Below are positions 27,335 to 36,099 of a stretch of DNA of 64,000 nucleotides, piece by piece. The notes beneath the pieces are model-generated. The model was given only the letters and a program-made list of their open reading frames with translations. It was not told the DNA's origin and made no database searches. Numbering within the stretch: position 1 is the first letter of the stretch; each line of letters starts with the position of its first letter. Origin of the DNA: Actinomadura alba (lineage in GTDB: Bacteria; Actinomycetota; Actinomycetes; Streptosporangiales; Streptosporangiaceae). The stretch covers positions 19,518-83,517 of the forward strand of contig NZ_JABVEC010000031.1 in assembly GCF_014323705.1 (NCBI RefSeq), read 5' to 3'. The position numbers and the translations under genes were made by a program.

Positions 27335-28708
27335 ATGGAACGCATGAACGCGCTCGACGCCGGATTCCTCTTCGCCGAACGGGAGGACACCCCCCTGCAC
27401 ATCGGCTCGGTGACGGTGTTCGAAGGGCCTGCCCCCGCCTACGGCGACCTCATCCGGATGATCCTCGGCAAGCTCGCGAGGGTGCCCCGGTACCGGCAGC
27501 GGGTCCGTACCGTGCCGCTCAACGTCGGCCGGCCGGTCTGGGTCGACGACCCGCACTTCCAGATCCTCTACCACGTCAGGCACACCGCCGTGCCGGCGCC
27601 GGGCGGCGCCGAGGAGCTCCGCAACCTCGCCGGCCGGGTGCTCGCGCAGCGCCTCGACCTCAGCAAGCCCCTGTGGGAGGTGTGGCTGGTCGAAGGACTC
27701 GAGGGAGGCCGCTGGGCGCTGATCGCCAAGGTGCACCACTGCGTGGTGGACGGGGTCGGCGCCGGTGATCTGATGACTCATCTGCTCGACCTCACCCCGG
27801 ACGCCGAACCGCCCGCGCGACCCGAGCCATGGGACGTGGAGCCGGCACCGTCCACGACCTCGCTGGTGCTCCGCGGCCTGTGCGACGCGGTGGCCGAACC
27901 GGTGGGGCGGTGGACCGGCTCGGCGGCGCTCGCCCAGCGGATCAGCGACATCCGGGGTGTCATGGACTTCGTGGGCGGCCTGCCCGGCAGCCTGCGGCGG
28001 GCCTCCGAGCCCACCGCGCGGTCGTTGACGGGCGCGGCCGGCCCGCATCGGCGGTGGTCCTGGATGGAGGCCGACCTCGACAAGGTCAAGGCGATCCGCA
28101 AGGCGCTCGGCGGCACGGTCAACGACGTGCTGCTCGCCGCCGTCACGCGGGGCCTGTGCGATCTGCTCGAAGCGCGCGGCGAACTGACCGCGCGGACCCG
28201 GGTGCGCTCCCTGGTCCCCGTCTCGGTGCGCGGGGACGACGAGCACGCGATGCTGAGCAACCGGGTGTCCGGGGTGATCGTCACCCTGCCGTGCGGCGAG
28301 CCCGACCCGGTGGAGCGGTTGCGGCTGATCCGCGAACAGATGGAAGGCCTCAAGGGAACCCACCAGGCCGTGGGCGCCGACGCGCTGGTCCGGCTGGCCG
28401 GCTACGCGCCCACGCTGCTGTCGCTTGCCTCGCGCGCAGTGCTCGCCGCCGCGCGACCGCTGTTCCAGGTGGTGTCCACGAACGTGCCCGGCCCGCCCTT
28501 CCCGCTGTACGTGATGGGCCGCAAGGTCGTCCAGCTCTACCCGTACGTCCCCATCGCCGCCGGCGTCGCGGTCTCGGTAGGGATCTTCTCCTATCTCGGG
28601 CGGCTCTACTTCGGCGTCACCGCGGACTTCGACTCGATGCCGGATCTCGATGTCTTCACCACCGGCGTACTGGCCGGCATCGAGGAACTCCTCGACTCTC
28701 CCGTCTGA
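27335..28708 (+). CDS. wax ester synthase / diacylglycerol acyltransferase (WS/DGAT)
   Basis: This 457-residue protein has the catalytic HHxxxDG motif as 'VHHCVVDGVG' (about residues 135-144), the N-terminal 'MNALDAGFLFAEREDTPLHI' of the family and the C-terminal 'STNVPGPPFPLYVMGRKVVQ' (the N-V-P-G-P block). It makes triacylglycerol and/or wax esters from acyl-CoA, for storage lipid at the inner membrane. In M. tuberculosis the main enzyme tgs1 (Rv3130c) is a DosR target. The perfect DosR-type box at 27258 fits the same control here. ATG 27335 has GGGAGG four bases upstream. Confidence 0.93.
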   Translation: MERMNALDAGFLFAEREDTPLHIGSVTVFEGPAPAYGDLIRMILGKLARVPRYRQRVRTVPLNVGRPVWVDDPHFQILYHVRHTAVPAPGGAEELRNLAGRVLAQRLDLSKPLWEVWLVEGLEGGRWALIAKVHHCVVDGVGAGDLMTHLLDLTPDAEPPARPEPWDVEPAPSTTSLVLRGLCDAVAEPVGRWTGSAALAQRISDIRGVMDFVGGLPGSLRRASEPTARSLTGAAGPHRRWSWMEADLDKVKAIRKALGGTVNDVLLAAVTRGLCDLLEARGELTARTRVRSLVPVSVRGDDEHAMLSNRVSGVIVTLPCGEPDPVERLRLIREQMEGLKGTHQAVGADALVRLAGYAPTLLSLASRAVLAAARPLFQVVSTNVPGPPFPLYVMGRKVVQLYPYVPIAAGVAVSVGIFSYLGRLYFGVTADFDSMPDLDVFTTGVLAGIEELLDSPV

Positions 28709-28858
28709 CCCCGGCCGGATCAACGGATCCGGGGCGGAGTCGACGGTAAAGCCCAGGTGGGCCGCGGTCGAGCCGGCATCGGGTGAGCCGCGGATGGGTT
28801 ACTTTGTGTCCTGAACGCCGTGCGGCGCACGCCCCGGCATGGACTGCGAGAGGTGTGC

Positions 28859-30070
28859 ATGGGGTCGTCGCTCGGGGACGCGGGACAGGCGGGTTCCGCG
28901 CCGAGGCGAACGCGGGACGCGTGGATCGAGAAGTTCCGTGCCGCGATCGCCGACGAACTCCCGGCCGCGGTCGCGTTGCGCCACCGGCTGCACGCCGACC
29001 CCCGCGTGTCCGGAGACGAACACGACACCGCCAATGCGGTGGTCCACGCTCTCGACGCCGGCGACGGGACGGCGGTCGCGGGCACCGGGCGAATCGTCCG
29101 GATCGGCGGCGAGGGCCCGCCGGTGGTGCTCCGCGCCGAGCTCGACGCGCTGCCGATCATCGAGCAGACCGAGGTGGACTGGGCGGCCAGATCGGGCGTG
29201 ATGCACGCGTGCGGGCACGACGTGCACATGGCCGGGCTGGTCGCGGTCTGCAGGGCGGCCGCGAGGATCGGCATCGCGGTCCCGATCCTCGCGCTCCTGC
29301 AACCGCGTGAGGAAACCGCACCGTCGGGCGCCGAGGACGTCGTCGCCTCCGGTGTGCTCGACGACGCGCCGGCCGTCATCGGGGCGCACGTCCAGCCGCG
29401 GCTCGCGCACGGGGTCGTGTCGGCCACGCCGGGGTCGGTCAACGCGGCGGCCGACGAGTTCGAGATCACCATCGCGGGCCACGGCGGGCACGGCGGCTAC
29501 CCGCATGTGACGCGCGACCCGGTCCTCGCGCTGTGCCAGGTGGTGGTGAGCCTGCAGCAGGTGGCCAGCCGGCGCTTCGACCCGGTACTCGGGGCGGTCT
29601 GCTCCGTGGGACAGGTCACGGCGGGCAGCGCCCCCAACGTCATCCCCCGGACGGCCACGGCGCGCGGCAACATCCGGGTGATGCGCAACCAGGACCGTGC
29701 GGTGGCGGCCGACCTGATCCGCGAGATCGTCACGCACACCGCCGCGGCGCACGGCTGTGAGGGAGACGTACGGATTCACCCGCTGCAGCCCGTCCTGCAC
29801 AACGACCCCGCGCTCGCGGGCCGGGCGGCGCGGTGGCTGACCGACCTGGGCGCCGCCGCCGACACCGGCTTCCGCTCCTACGGCTCCGACGACTTCTCGC
29901 ACTACTGCGAGATGTCCAGGGGACTCATGATGTTCGTCGGCACGGCCGAGGACACCTCACCCGACTCCCCCGGCCTGCACCACGCCCGGTTCCTGCCGGA
30001 CGACGCGCTGGTCGGCCAGGTCGCCGGCGCCTACCTGGCCGGCTATCTCGCCGCCGTTGAGGACGGTTGA
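28859..30070 (+). CDS. M20-family amidohydrolase (peptidase M20D type)
   Basis: This 403-residue metal-dependent amidohydrolase has 'RAELDALPIIEQT', the metal site 'HACGHDVHMA', 'LLQPREETAPSGA' (Q-P-x-E-E) and the dimerisation-domain block 'AGHGGHGGYPHVTRDPVLAL'. Relatives hydrolyse hippurate, N-acyl amino acids or IAA conjugates. The closing part, 'HHARFLPDDALV', keeps the last metal histidine. The start is ATG 28859 (GAGAGG upstream) or GTG 28820. Transcription converges with the ECF sigma factor gene. Confidence 0.9.
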   Translation: MGSSLGDAGQAGSAPRRTRDAWIEKFRAAIADELPAAVALRHRLHADPRVSGDEHDTANAVVHALDAGDGTAVAGTGRIVRIGGEGPPVVLRAELDALPIIEQTEVDWAARSGVMHACGHDVHMAGLVAVCRAAARIGIAVPILALLQPREETAPSGAEDVVASGVLDDAPAVIGAHVQPRLAHGVVSATPGSVNAAADEFEITIAGHGGHGGYPHVTRDPVLALCQVVVSLQQVASRRFDPVLGAVCSVGQVTAGSAPNVIPRTATARGNIRVMRNQDRAVAADLIREIVTHTAAAHGCEGDVRIHPLQPVLHNDPALAGRAARWLTDLGAAADTGFRSYGSDDFSHYCEMSRGLMMFVGTAEDTSPDSPGLHHARFLPDDALVGQVAGAYLAGYLAAVEDG

Positions 30071-30072
30071 CC

Positions 30073-30092
30073 GCCACCGGGGATCCGGTGGC
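30073..30092. terminator. perfect 8-bp hairpin between convergent genes
   Basis: GCCACCGG (30073-30080) and CCGGTGGC (30085-30092) form an 8-bp stem with a GGAT tetraloop, three bases after the amidohydrolase stop codon. An overlapping perfect palindrome follows at 30087-30100. A terminator for one or both convergent genes is likely by position. Confidence 0.5.
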
Positions 30093-30178
30093 GCGCCACC
30101 GCGCCGGCGAACATGCCGCCGCGGCTGGATCCACGACGCGATGACCGAACCCGGCACTGGATCCGGCAACGCCCGACC

Positions 30179-31447
30179 TTACGGCGGCGGCTGCCGGCCG
30201 GACGCGGTGAGCCGGGCGGCGCGGGTGGTGAGGTAGTGCCGCTCCGGCACGCTGGTGGTGAGGTTGGCCGCCAGGCGGTAGCTCTCGGCGGCCGCCGACC
30301 GTTCGCCGGCCATCTCGAGCAGGTGGGCCCGGGCCGCATGCAGGCGGTGATGCCCGGCCAGGCGCCCGTCGGCGTCGAGCGCCTGGAGCATCTCCAGACC
30401 GGTGGCCGGGCCGTGGACCATCGCGGCGGCGACGGCGCGGTTGAGCGAGATCATGGGGTTGTCGGACATGCGCTCCAGCAGGCCGTACAGCGCGAGGATC
30501 TGCGGCCAGTCGGTGTCCTCGACCCGTTCCGCCTCGTCGTGGACGGCCGCGATCGCCGCCTGGAGCTGGTAGGGACCGACGGCGCCCTTGGCCAACGTGT
30601 CGGTGATGAGCGCGACGCCTTCGGCGATGGCCGTGCCGTCCCAGCGGCCACGATCCTGCTCCGCCAGCGGGACGACCTCCCCACCCGGGCCGGTCCGGGC
30701 GGGGCGCCGGGCGTCGGTGAGCAGCATGAGCGCCAGCAGCCCGGCGACCTCGCAGTCGTCGGGGAGCAGTTCGCGGACCGCCCTGGCCAGCCGGATGGCC
30801 TCCTGGGACAGCTCGACGCGCTGCAGGTCGGGACCGGTGCTGCTGGCATATCCCTCATTGAAGATCAGATAAAGCACGTGCAGCACGGAGTGGAGGCGGT
30901 GCGGCCACTCCTCACGGGTCGGCAGGCGGAACGGCACGCCGGAGGTCCTGATGCGCTGCTTCGCCCGGCTGATCCGCTGGGCCATGGTCGCCTCGGGCAT
31001 CATGAACGCGTGGGCGATCTGGGCCGTGGTGAGGCCGCCGACCGAGCGCAGGGTCAGGGCGATCGCCGACGTCGGGGTCAGCGCGGGGTGGCAGCACATG
31101 AAGAGCACCGCGAGCGTGTCGTCGCGATCCGTCTCGTGCTCACTGTCCGCGGGCGGCGCGGACTGCCGGTCGGAGGGCACCCGCAGGGCCGCGAGGCCCT
31201 CCCTGCGGCGCCGCGCCTGCTCGCTTCGCACCTGTTCGGTCATGCGGCGGGCGGCGACCTGGATCAGCCATCCCCGCGGGTTGCCGGGCAGCCCCTGCTC
31301 GGGCCATTGGGTCGTCGCGGCCAGCAACGCCTCCTGCACCGCGTCCTCGGCGGCGTCGAAGTCCCCGAAGCGCCGGGCGAGCACGCCGAGGACCTGCGGC
31401 GCCAGCCGGCGCAGCAGGTCCTCGATGCTCGGATCCGCGACGGTCAG
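30179..31447 (-). CDS. ECF42-type RNA polymerase sigma factor with C-terminal TPR-like extension
   Basis: This is a sigma-70 region 2 / region 4 protein ('FGDFDAAEDAVQEALLAATT', 'NPRGWLIQVAARRM', 'GGLTTAQIAHAFMMPEATMA') followed by the long helical extension (about 190-410) of the SigJ/ECF42 (DUF6596) group. The homologous N-terminus 'IEDLLRRLAPQVLGVLARRF' lies upstream of the first ATG/GTG (GTG 31384). The only start that includes it is CTG at 31447, seven bases beyond the partner gene's stop codon. I use that (422 residues) but a non-canonical start needs proof. The DGPF partner gene directly upstream is the hallmark of ECF42; no anti-sigma factor is present, as usual for the group. Confidence 0.87.
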   Translation of the reverse strand: MTVADPSIEDLLRRLAPQVLGVLARRFGDFDAAEDAVQEALLAATTQWPEQGLPGNPRGWLIQVAARRMTEQVRSEQARRRREGLAALRVPSDRQSAPPADSEHETDRDDTLAVLFMCCHPALTPTSAIALTLRSVGGLTTAQIAHAFMMPEATMAQRISRAKQRIRTSGVPFRLPTREEWPHRLHSVLHVLYLIFNEGYASSTGPDLQRVELSQEAIRLARAVRELLPDDCEVAGLLALMLLTDARRPARTGPGGEVVPLAEQDRGRWDGTAIAEGVALITDTLAKGAVGPYQLQAAIAAVHDEAERVEDTDWPQILALYGLLERMSDNPMISLNRAVAAAMVHGPATGLEMLQALDADGRLAGHHRLHAARAHLLEMAGERSAAAESYRLAANLTTSVPERHYLTTRAARLTASGRQPPP

Positions 31448-31451
31448 TCCG

Positions 31452-31856
31452 CTACAGCTCCTCGGGCGGGGCCGACATCACCTGTCGTACCTCGATCGGC
31501 ATGTTCAGCGGCCGGCCACCGGGGCCCGGCGCCGCCGAGACGTACGCGGCGATCTCGATGGCGCGCTCGGGACTCTCACAGTCGACGATCCAGTAGCCGG
31601 CCAGGAACTCCTTGGTCTCGGGGAACGGGCCGTCGCTGACCACGGGCTCCCGCCCATCGCCGCCGCCGCGGACGATCTTCGCCTGGTCCGGCATGGCCAG
31701 CCCCTGAGCGTCGACCAGTTCACCGGCATGGATGAACTTCTCGTTGACGCTTCCCATGAACTCGATGTGCGCCCTGACGTCCTCGGCCGGCCAGGTGTCG
31801 ATCGGCGGGAAGTCCGTCTGCGCCTGGCTGAACTGCATCAAAAGCATGTACTTCAC
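31452..31856 (-). CDS. YciI/DGPF-family protein, partner of the ECF42 sigma factor
   Basis: This 134-residue protein starts 'VKYMLLMQF' and contains 'VSDGPFPETKEFLAGYWIVD' (the D-G-P-F motif) and 'PLNMPIEVRQVM'. DGPF proteins are encoded next to ECF42 sigma factors and may sense or process a ligand; the mechanism is not known. GTG 31856 has GAGGAG seven bases upstream. The stop codon lies only four bases before the proposed CTG start of the sigma factor, so translation is probably coupled. Confidence 0.9.
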   Translation of the reverse strand: MKYMLLMQFSQAQTDFPPIDTWPAEDVRAHIEFMGSVNEKFIHAGELVDAQGLAMPDQAKIVRGGGDGREPVVSDGPFPETKEFLAGYWIVDCESPERAIEIAAYVSAAPGPGGRPLNMPIEVRQVMSAPPEEL

Positions 31857-31979
31857 GTGTCTGCTCCTCGGTCTCGCACGCCCTCGATCGGCGCTCTCGC
31901 GGATAGGTAGAAGCACGCCCCGGATTCTCGACATCCCGGCCCGGAATCTCGGCGAAAAAATTTCCGGTGGGCCGTGCGC

Positions 31980-33830
31980 CTAGGCCGACAGGACATCCAG
32001 GACCTGCCGGCCGTACTTCGCGAGCTTGTTCTCACCGACGCCGGTCACCGCCGCGAGCTCGGCCGGCGTCGAGGGCAGCATCGTGGCGATCTCGCGGAGG
32101 GTCGCGTCGTGGAAGATGACGTAGGCGGGGACGCCCTGCTCCTTGGCGGTGGCGGCCCGCCAGGCGCGGAGCCGCTCAAAGACCGGCACCGCGGCTTCGG
32201 GCAGCTCGGCGGGCACGGCCCGGCCTGATCTGGCGGCCTTGGCCGCCTTGGCGGGCCGGATCCGCTCCGGCTCACGCCGCATCGGGACCTGACGTTCTCC
32301 TTTGAGCACGTCGGCGCTCGCGGCGGTGAGCACCAGCGTGCCGTAGTCGCCCTCGACGGCCAGGAGGCCCTGCGCCAGCAGCTGGCGCACCACCCCTCGC
32401 CACTCCCCGTCGCGGAGTTCGGTGCCGACGCCGAACACCGTCAGGGTGTGGTGACCATGCTGGTCGACCTTGGGCGTCTTCTTGCCGAGCAGGATGTCGA
32501 CGATCTGCCCCGTACCGAACTTCTGGCGCCGCTCGCGGTCGAGCCGGTAGATCGTCGACAGGACCTTCTGGGCGGCGATCGTGCCGTCCCACGACTCCGG
32601 CGGCGACAGGCAGGTGTCGCAGTTGCCGCAGGGGGCACCGCGCTGGCCGAAGTAGGCGAGCAGCTGCACCCGGCGGCACTCCACCGTCTCGCAGAGGGCC
32701 AGCATGGCGTCGAGGTGGCCGCTCAGCCGGCGGCGGTGGGCATCGTCGCCCTCGGAGGTGCCGATCATCTTGCGCTGCTGCACGACGTCCTGGAGACCGT
32801 AGGCGAGCCAGGCGGTGGAGGGCTGGCCGTCGCGCCCGGCGCGGCCGGTCTCCTGGTAGTAGCCTTCGACGGACTTCGGCAGGTCGAAGTGGGCGACGAA
32901 ACGCACGTCGGGCTTGTCGATCCCCATGCCGAAGGCGATGGTGGCGACCACGACCAGGCCGTCCTCGCGCAGGAAACGCGACTGGTGCGCCGCGCGGGTG
33001 CGCGCGTCGAGCCCCGCGTGGTAGGGTACGGCGTCGATGCCGTTCTCGACCAGGAACGCGGCGATCTTCTCGACGGAGGACCGCGACAGGCAGTAGACGA
33101 TCCCCGCGTCGCCCGCGTGCTCGGACCGCAGGAACTCCAGCAGCTGCCGCTTGGGCTCGTTCTTCGCCACGATGCGGTACTGGATGTTCGGGCGGTCGAA
33201 GCTGGCCACGAAGTGGCGGGCCTCCCGCAACCCGAGCCGGGCGGTGATCTCGGCGTGGGTGGCCTCGGTGGCCGTCGCCGTCAGCGCGATCCGCGGCACG
33301 TCGGGCCACCGCTCGCTCAACTCCGAGAGGGCCAGGTAGTCGGGGCGGAAGTCATGCCCCCACTGCGCCACGCAGTGCGCCTCGTCGATCGCGAAGAGCG
33401 AAATCGTGCCGCGGTCGAGCAGCCGCAGCGTCGACTCGACCCGCAGCCGTTCCGGCGCCAGATAGAGCAGGTCGATCTCGCCTGCGACGAAGGCGGCCTC
33501 GACCACGCGCCGCTCGTCGAGGTCCTGCGTGGAGTTGAGGAACCCGGCCCGTACGCCCAGTGCGGTCAGGGCGTCGACCTGGTCCTGCATGAGCGCGATC
33601 AGCGGGGAGACCACGACGCCGACGCCCTTCCGGACGAGCGCGGGGATCTGGTAGCACAGCGACTTCCCGCCGCCGGTCGGCATGAGCACGAGCGCGTCGT
33701 GACCGGCGATGACGTGCTCGATGATGTCCTGCTGGCCGGCGCGGAACGAGTCGTAGCCGAAGACGCGCCGCAGTACGAGCGACGCCGGCGACGGGCCGCT
33801 CGTCTCGGGGCCGGGTTCCGGGGAGGCCAT
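31980..33830 (-). CDS. recQ: ATP-dependent DNA helicase RecQ
   Basis: This 616-residue 3'-5' DNA helicase works in recombination and repair. Motif I is 'LMPTGGGKSLCYQIPAL', motif II D-E-A-H in 'FAIDEAHCVAQWGHDFRPDY' (including the RecQ aromatic loop), motif VI 'QETGRAGRDG'. The zinc-binding cysteines of the RQC region ('CRRVQLLAYFG', 'CGNCDTC') and a C-terminal HRDC domain ('AVTGVGENKLAKYGRQVLDV') complete the usual order. ATG 33830 starts the protein. It appears to be a single-gene unit unrelated to its neighbours. Confidence 0.96.
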   Translation of the reverse strand: MASPEPGPETSGPSPASLVLRRVFGYDSFRAGQQDIIEHVIAGHDALVLMPTGGGKSLCYQIPALVRKGVGVVVSPLIALMQDQVDALTALGVRAGFLNSTQDLDERRVVEAAFVAGEIDLLYLAPERLRVESTLRLLDRGTISLFAIDEAHCVAQWGHDFRPDYLALSELSERWPDVPRIALTATATEATHAEITARLGLREARHFVASFDRPNIQYRIVAKNEPKRQLLEFLRSEHAGDAGIVYCLSRSSVEKIAAFLVENGIDAVPYHAGLDARTRAAHQSRFLREDGLVVVATIAFGMGIDKPDVRFVAHFDLPKSVEGYYQETGRAGRDGQPSTAWLAYGLQDVVQQRKMIGTSEGDDAHRRRLSGHLDAMLALCETVECRRVQLLAYFGQRGAPCGNCDTCLSPPESWDGTIAAQKVLSTIYRLDRERRQKFGTGQIVDILLGKKTPKVDQHGHHTLTVFGVGTELRDGEWRGVVRQLLAQGLLAVEGDYGTLVLTAASADVLKGERQVPMRREPERIRPAKAAKAARSGRAVPAELPEAAVPVFERLRAWRAATAKEQGVPAYVIFHDATLREIATMLPSTPAELAAVTGVGENKLAKYGRQVLDVLSA

Positions 33831-34010
33831 CCGGTGATTCTATGAGGATCCGGGGGTCCGCCGGGGCGGGTGCGGGCAGTCGTGCGGCGAGGGGTGCGCG
33901 CGGCCGCCACCGGCCCGGTCACCCGCCATGCGCTGGTACTGGTACTCGAATGAGGGACCCGGTCCGGAGAGGATACTCGGCCGGAGGAGAACCCGGCCCG
34001 AGGAGGCACC

Positions 34011-35201
34011 GTGGAGGCCGCCACCGAACGCGTCCTTGGCCTGCTCGGCAGGGCCGACCAGCTGAGGGTCCTCACCGCCGTGTCCGAGGCCCGGCTCGTG
34101 TCGGGTCACCCCCTGGACGACCCGTCGCACATCCTGCTCCGCGAGATCGCCATGGCCGAGGGCCTCGCCGCGGTGCGCGCCTACCTCGATGAGCCGTCAC
34201 GGCGGGGCGCGGCCCTGGCCCGTACCGTACGGCGGCTGGAGAACACCGGGTACGAGGCGCTGCGCGAGCACGGCATCGATCCGGACGCGGTTCGCTCGAT
34301 TCCCGGCGCCGCCCGTGCCGCCGCCCGCCGTCTTCTGCCCGGCTCGGCCACCGGCCGGGTCGACGGAGGCACCGTCCACTGGGCCAACCGCCATTCCTTC
34401 GCGGTGCTGCGCACGGGCGCCACCGAGCACCACGCGGGGCAGCCGTTCGCTGCGGTCACCGAGCACGCGGCCTCGGTCTTCGCCCGCCGCTACTACGGAT
34501 TCACCGTGTCGGACCGCGACTCCTTCTTCTGCCGGCCGGAGTCCGTCCGGGTGGTGGCCGCCGGGTATGACTGGCTCGCCGGACAGGCCGAACCCGTGCC
34601 CGGGCTGACCGCGTGGCAGCGCCACGGCGTCGCCCGGCTACGGGACATCCCGGCGGACGCCGGCGGAGGACGCGAGCGGCAGGTGCTTCGCATGTACTGC
34701 ACCCACGAGGTCGCGCACACCTACCGGCTCGATGGGCGGGAACCCGTCCTGGACATGCTCCGGCGTACCGGCCACGACCCCGGCGACGCCTTCCGCCACG
34801 GGATACCCGGCCCGCGCCACCTCGGCGCGTGGGACCGCCTGGCGAGTGGCGGCGGCCCACCGGCGAGCAACACCTTCGACGTCACCTTCCTGCTCTCCGA
34901 CGTGCTGGCGACCCTCACCCAGGCCATCGCCGGCCCGGACGAGCTCGTCAACCGGCTCCAGGCCGCCTACCTGTGGCAGGCCGTCGCGCCGCCGACGCCG
35001 GCGAGTCCCCGGCGCGGAGTGATCGTCAGCCTGCGTACCGCCGAGTCGCTGGACCTTCACGGTCTCATGCGAGAACTCGAAAAGATCTTCGTGGCGGCCC
35101 GTACCTCGCCCGCCACGGTGCCCGCCCTGCTGGCCGCACTGGAGCACCACAGCCTGCGGCTGCTGCACGACCGTTTCCCGTACGCCGTTCCGACGCCATG
35201 A
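34011..35201 (+). CDS. unknown protein with an HExxH zinc-protease-like motif
   Basis: I do not recognise this 396-residue family. The most telling feature is 'MYCTHEVAHTYRLDG', an H-E-V-A-H at residues 232-236 flanked by hydrophobic residues as in zincin metalloproteases. A third ligand (Glu, His or Asp further on) is not certain. The rest is mostly alpha-helical, with no signal peptide or membrane segment, so it is cytoplasmic if a protease. GTG 34011 has AGGAGG four bases upstream. It sits between recQ and the DosR-type genes. Confidence 0.7.
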   Translation: MEAATERVLGLLGRADQLRVLTAVSEARLVSGHPLDDPSHILLREIAMAEGLAAVRAYLDEPSRRGAALARTVRRLENTGYEALREHGIDPDAVRSIPGAARAAARRLLPGSATGRVDGGTVHWANRHSFAVLRTGATEHHAGQPFAAVTEHAASVFARRYYGFTVSDRDSFFCRPESVRVVAAGYDWLAGQAEPVPGLTAWQRHGVARLRDIPADAGGGRERQVLRMYCTHEVAHTYRLDGREPVLDMLRRTGHDPGDAFRHGIPGPRHLGAWDRLASGGGPPASNTFDVTFLLSDVLATLTQAIAGPDELVNRLQAAYLWQAVAPPTPASPRRGVIVSLRTAESLDLHGLMRELEKIFVAARTSPATVPALLAALEHHSLRLLHDRFPYAVPTP

Positions 35202-35335
35202 ACGGCCCCTGATCCGGACCCGTGTCCGGCGCCCCTGTCGTGCCCGCGTCCGGACCCGCCGTCCGGCCCGTCGTCGTCATGGATCGCCCTATACGGCGCA
35301 TTCCGGACCTTGTGGCCCGAAGGCCCCATCCGGCA

Positions 35336-35349
35336 AGGACCTGTGACCC
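35336..35349 (+). promoter_or_regulatory. DosR-type box upstream of the Rv1733c-like gene
   Basis: AGGACCTGTGACCC matches GGGAC-N4-GTCCC with one mismatch in each arm. Its centre is 87 nt upstream of the ATG at 35430, almost the same distance as for the boxes of the 70-residue protein genes (86 nt). A weaker GGACC...GGCCC pair lies just upstream at 35305-35318. Confidence 0.5.
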
Positions 35350-35429
35350 TGCCGTCAGGGCCGAGCCCCTGCCTAGCGTCGAAAGAACACCTCACGCCGA
35401 CGGGCACCAGGGCAGGAGGCGAATCGACC

Positions 35430-36020
35430 ATGCGCGGGATCTGGGCAAGGCTGGACCGGGCTCGTAGACGACTCGGCCTCGACCGCAACGACCTCCGGCG
35501 CGGCGTCGACCGCGTGCAGTGGGCGCTGGCCAGCGCCCTGCTCATGGTGTTCCTGGCGGCCGCACCCGCGACCGCGAGCATCGTCGCCGACCACGTGTAC
35601 GACTCCGGCGTGCGCACCGAGCACCGGGAGAAGGCGACCCGCCACCAGATCGACGCCACCGTCATCGGCGTCGCCGAGGCCTCGCGCACCGGGCAGACCG
35701 GGGCGACCGTTCCCACCGTGCGGCTGCGGTGGTCGGCACCTGACGGCACCCCCCGTACCGGTGAGGCCCCGGCGCGCGGCTCGACCGCCACCGGCACCAC
35801 CCAGCGGATCTGGATCGACGACTCCGGCGCCGCGACGGCCCGCCCGCGCCGGCACGTCCAGACGGTCGGCGCCACGGTCTACGCCGCCACCGGGACGACC
35901 ACCGCGATCGGCGGCCTTCTGCTGATCGCCTACGGCACGGTGCGCCGCCGCTGCGACCGGTGCCGCTCGCGGCTGTGGGACGTCGACTGGGCCCGCCTGG
36001 ACCGCCGCCGGACCGGCTGA
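35430..36020 (+). CDS. Rv1733c-family membrane protein
   Basis: This 196-residue protein has two transmembrane helices ('WALASALLMVFLAAAPATAS', about 30-50, and 'GATVYAATGTTTAIGGLLLI', about 150-170) separated by an extracytoplasmic beta-rich domain that contains 'TVPTVRLRWSAPDGTPRTG'. This architecture and the N-terminal 'RNDLRRGVDRVQWALA' are those of Rv1733c, a DosR-regulon membrane protein and latency antigen. The molecular function is unknown. ATG 35430 has AGGAGG ten bases upstream. It converges with the sensor kinase gene. Confidence 0.88.
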   Translation: MRGIWARLDRARRRLGLDRNDLRRGVDRVQWALASALLMVFLAAAPATASIVADHVYDSGVRTEHREKATRHQIDATVIGVAEASRTGQTGATVPTVRLRWSAPDGTPRTGEAPARGSTATGTTQRIWIDDSGAATARPRRHVQTVGATVYAATGTTTAIGGLLLIAYGTVRRRCDRCRSRLWDVDWARLDRRRTG

Positions 36021-36099
36021 CACAGGAAGACACAGGAAGACCCGCGCCGGGCCGGCGGATCCGGCAGGGCCCGAGCCGCCGATCGGTCGCGTGCGCCGC

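Noticed and set aside
33951..33967. GGGACCCGGTCCG as another DosR-type box upstream of the HExxH gene
   Set aside because: The spacing between arms does not fit the 5-4-5 pattern of the other boxes.
36021..36040. Exact double CACAGGAAGA between the Rv1733c-like and kinase genes
   Set aside because: Only two short units between convergent genes; no sign of function beyond simple duplication.
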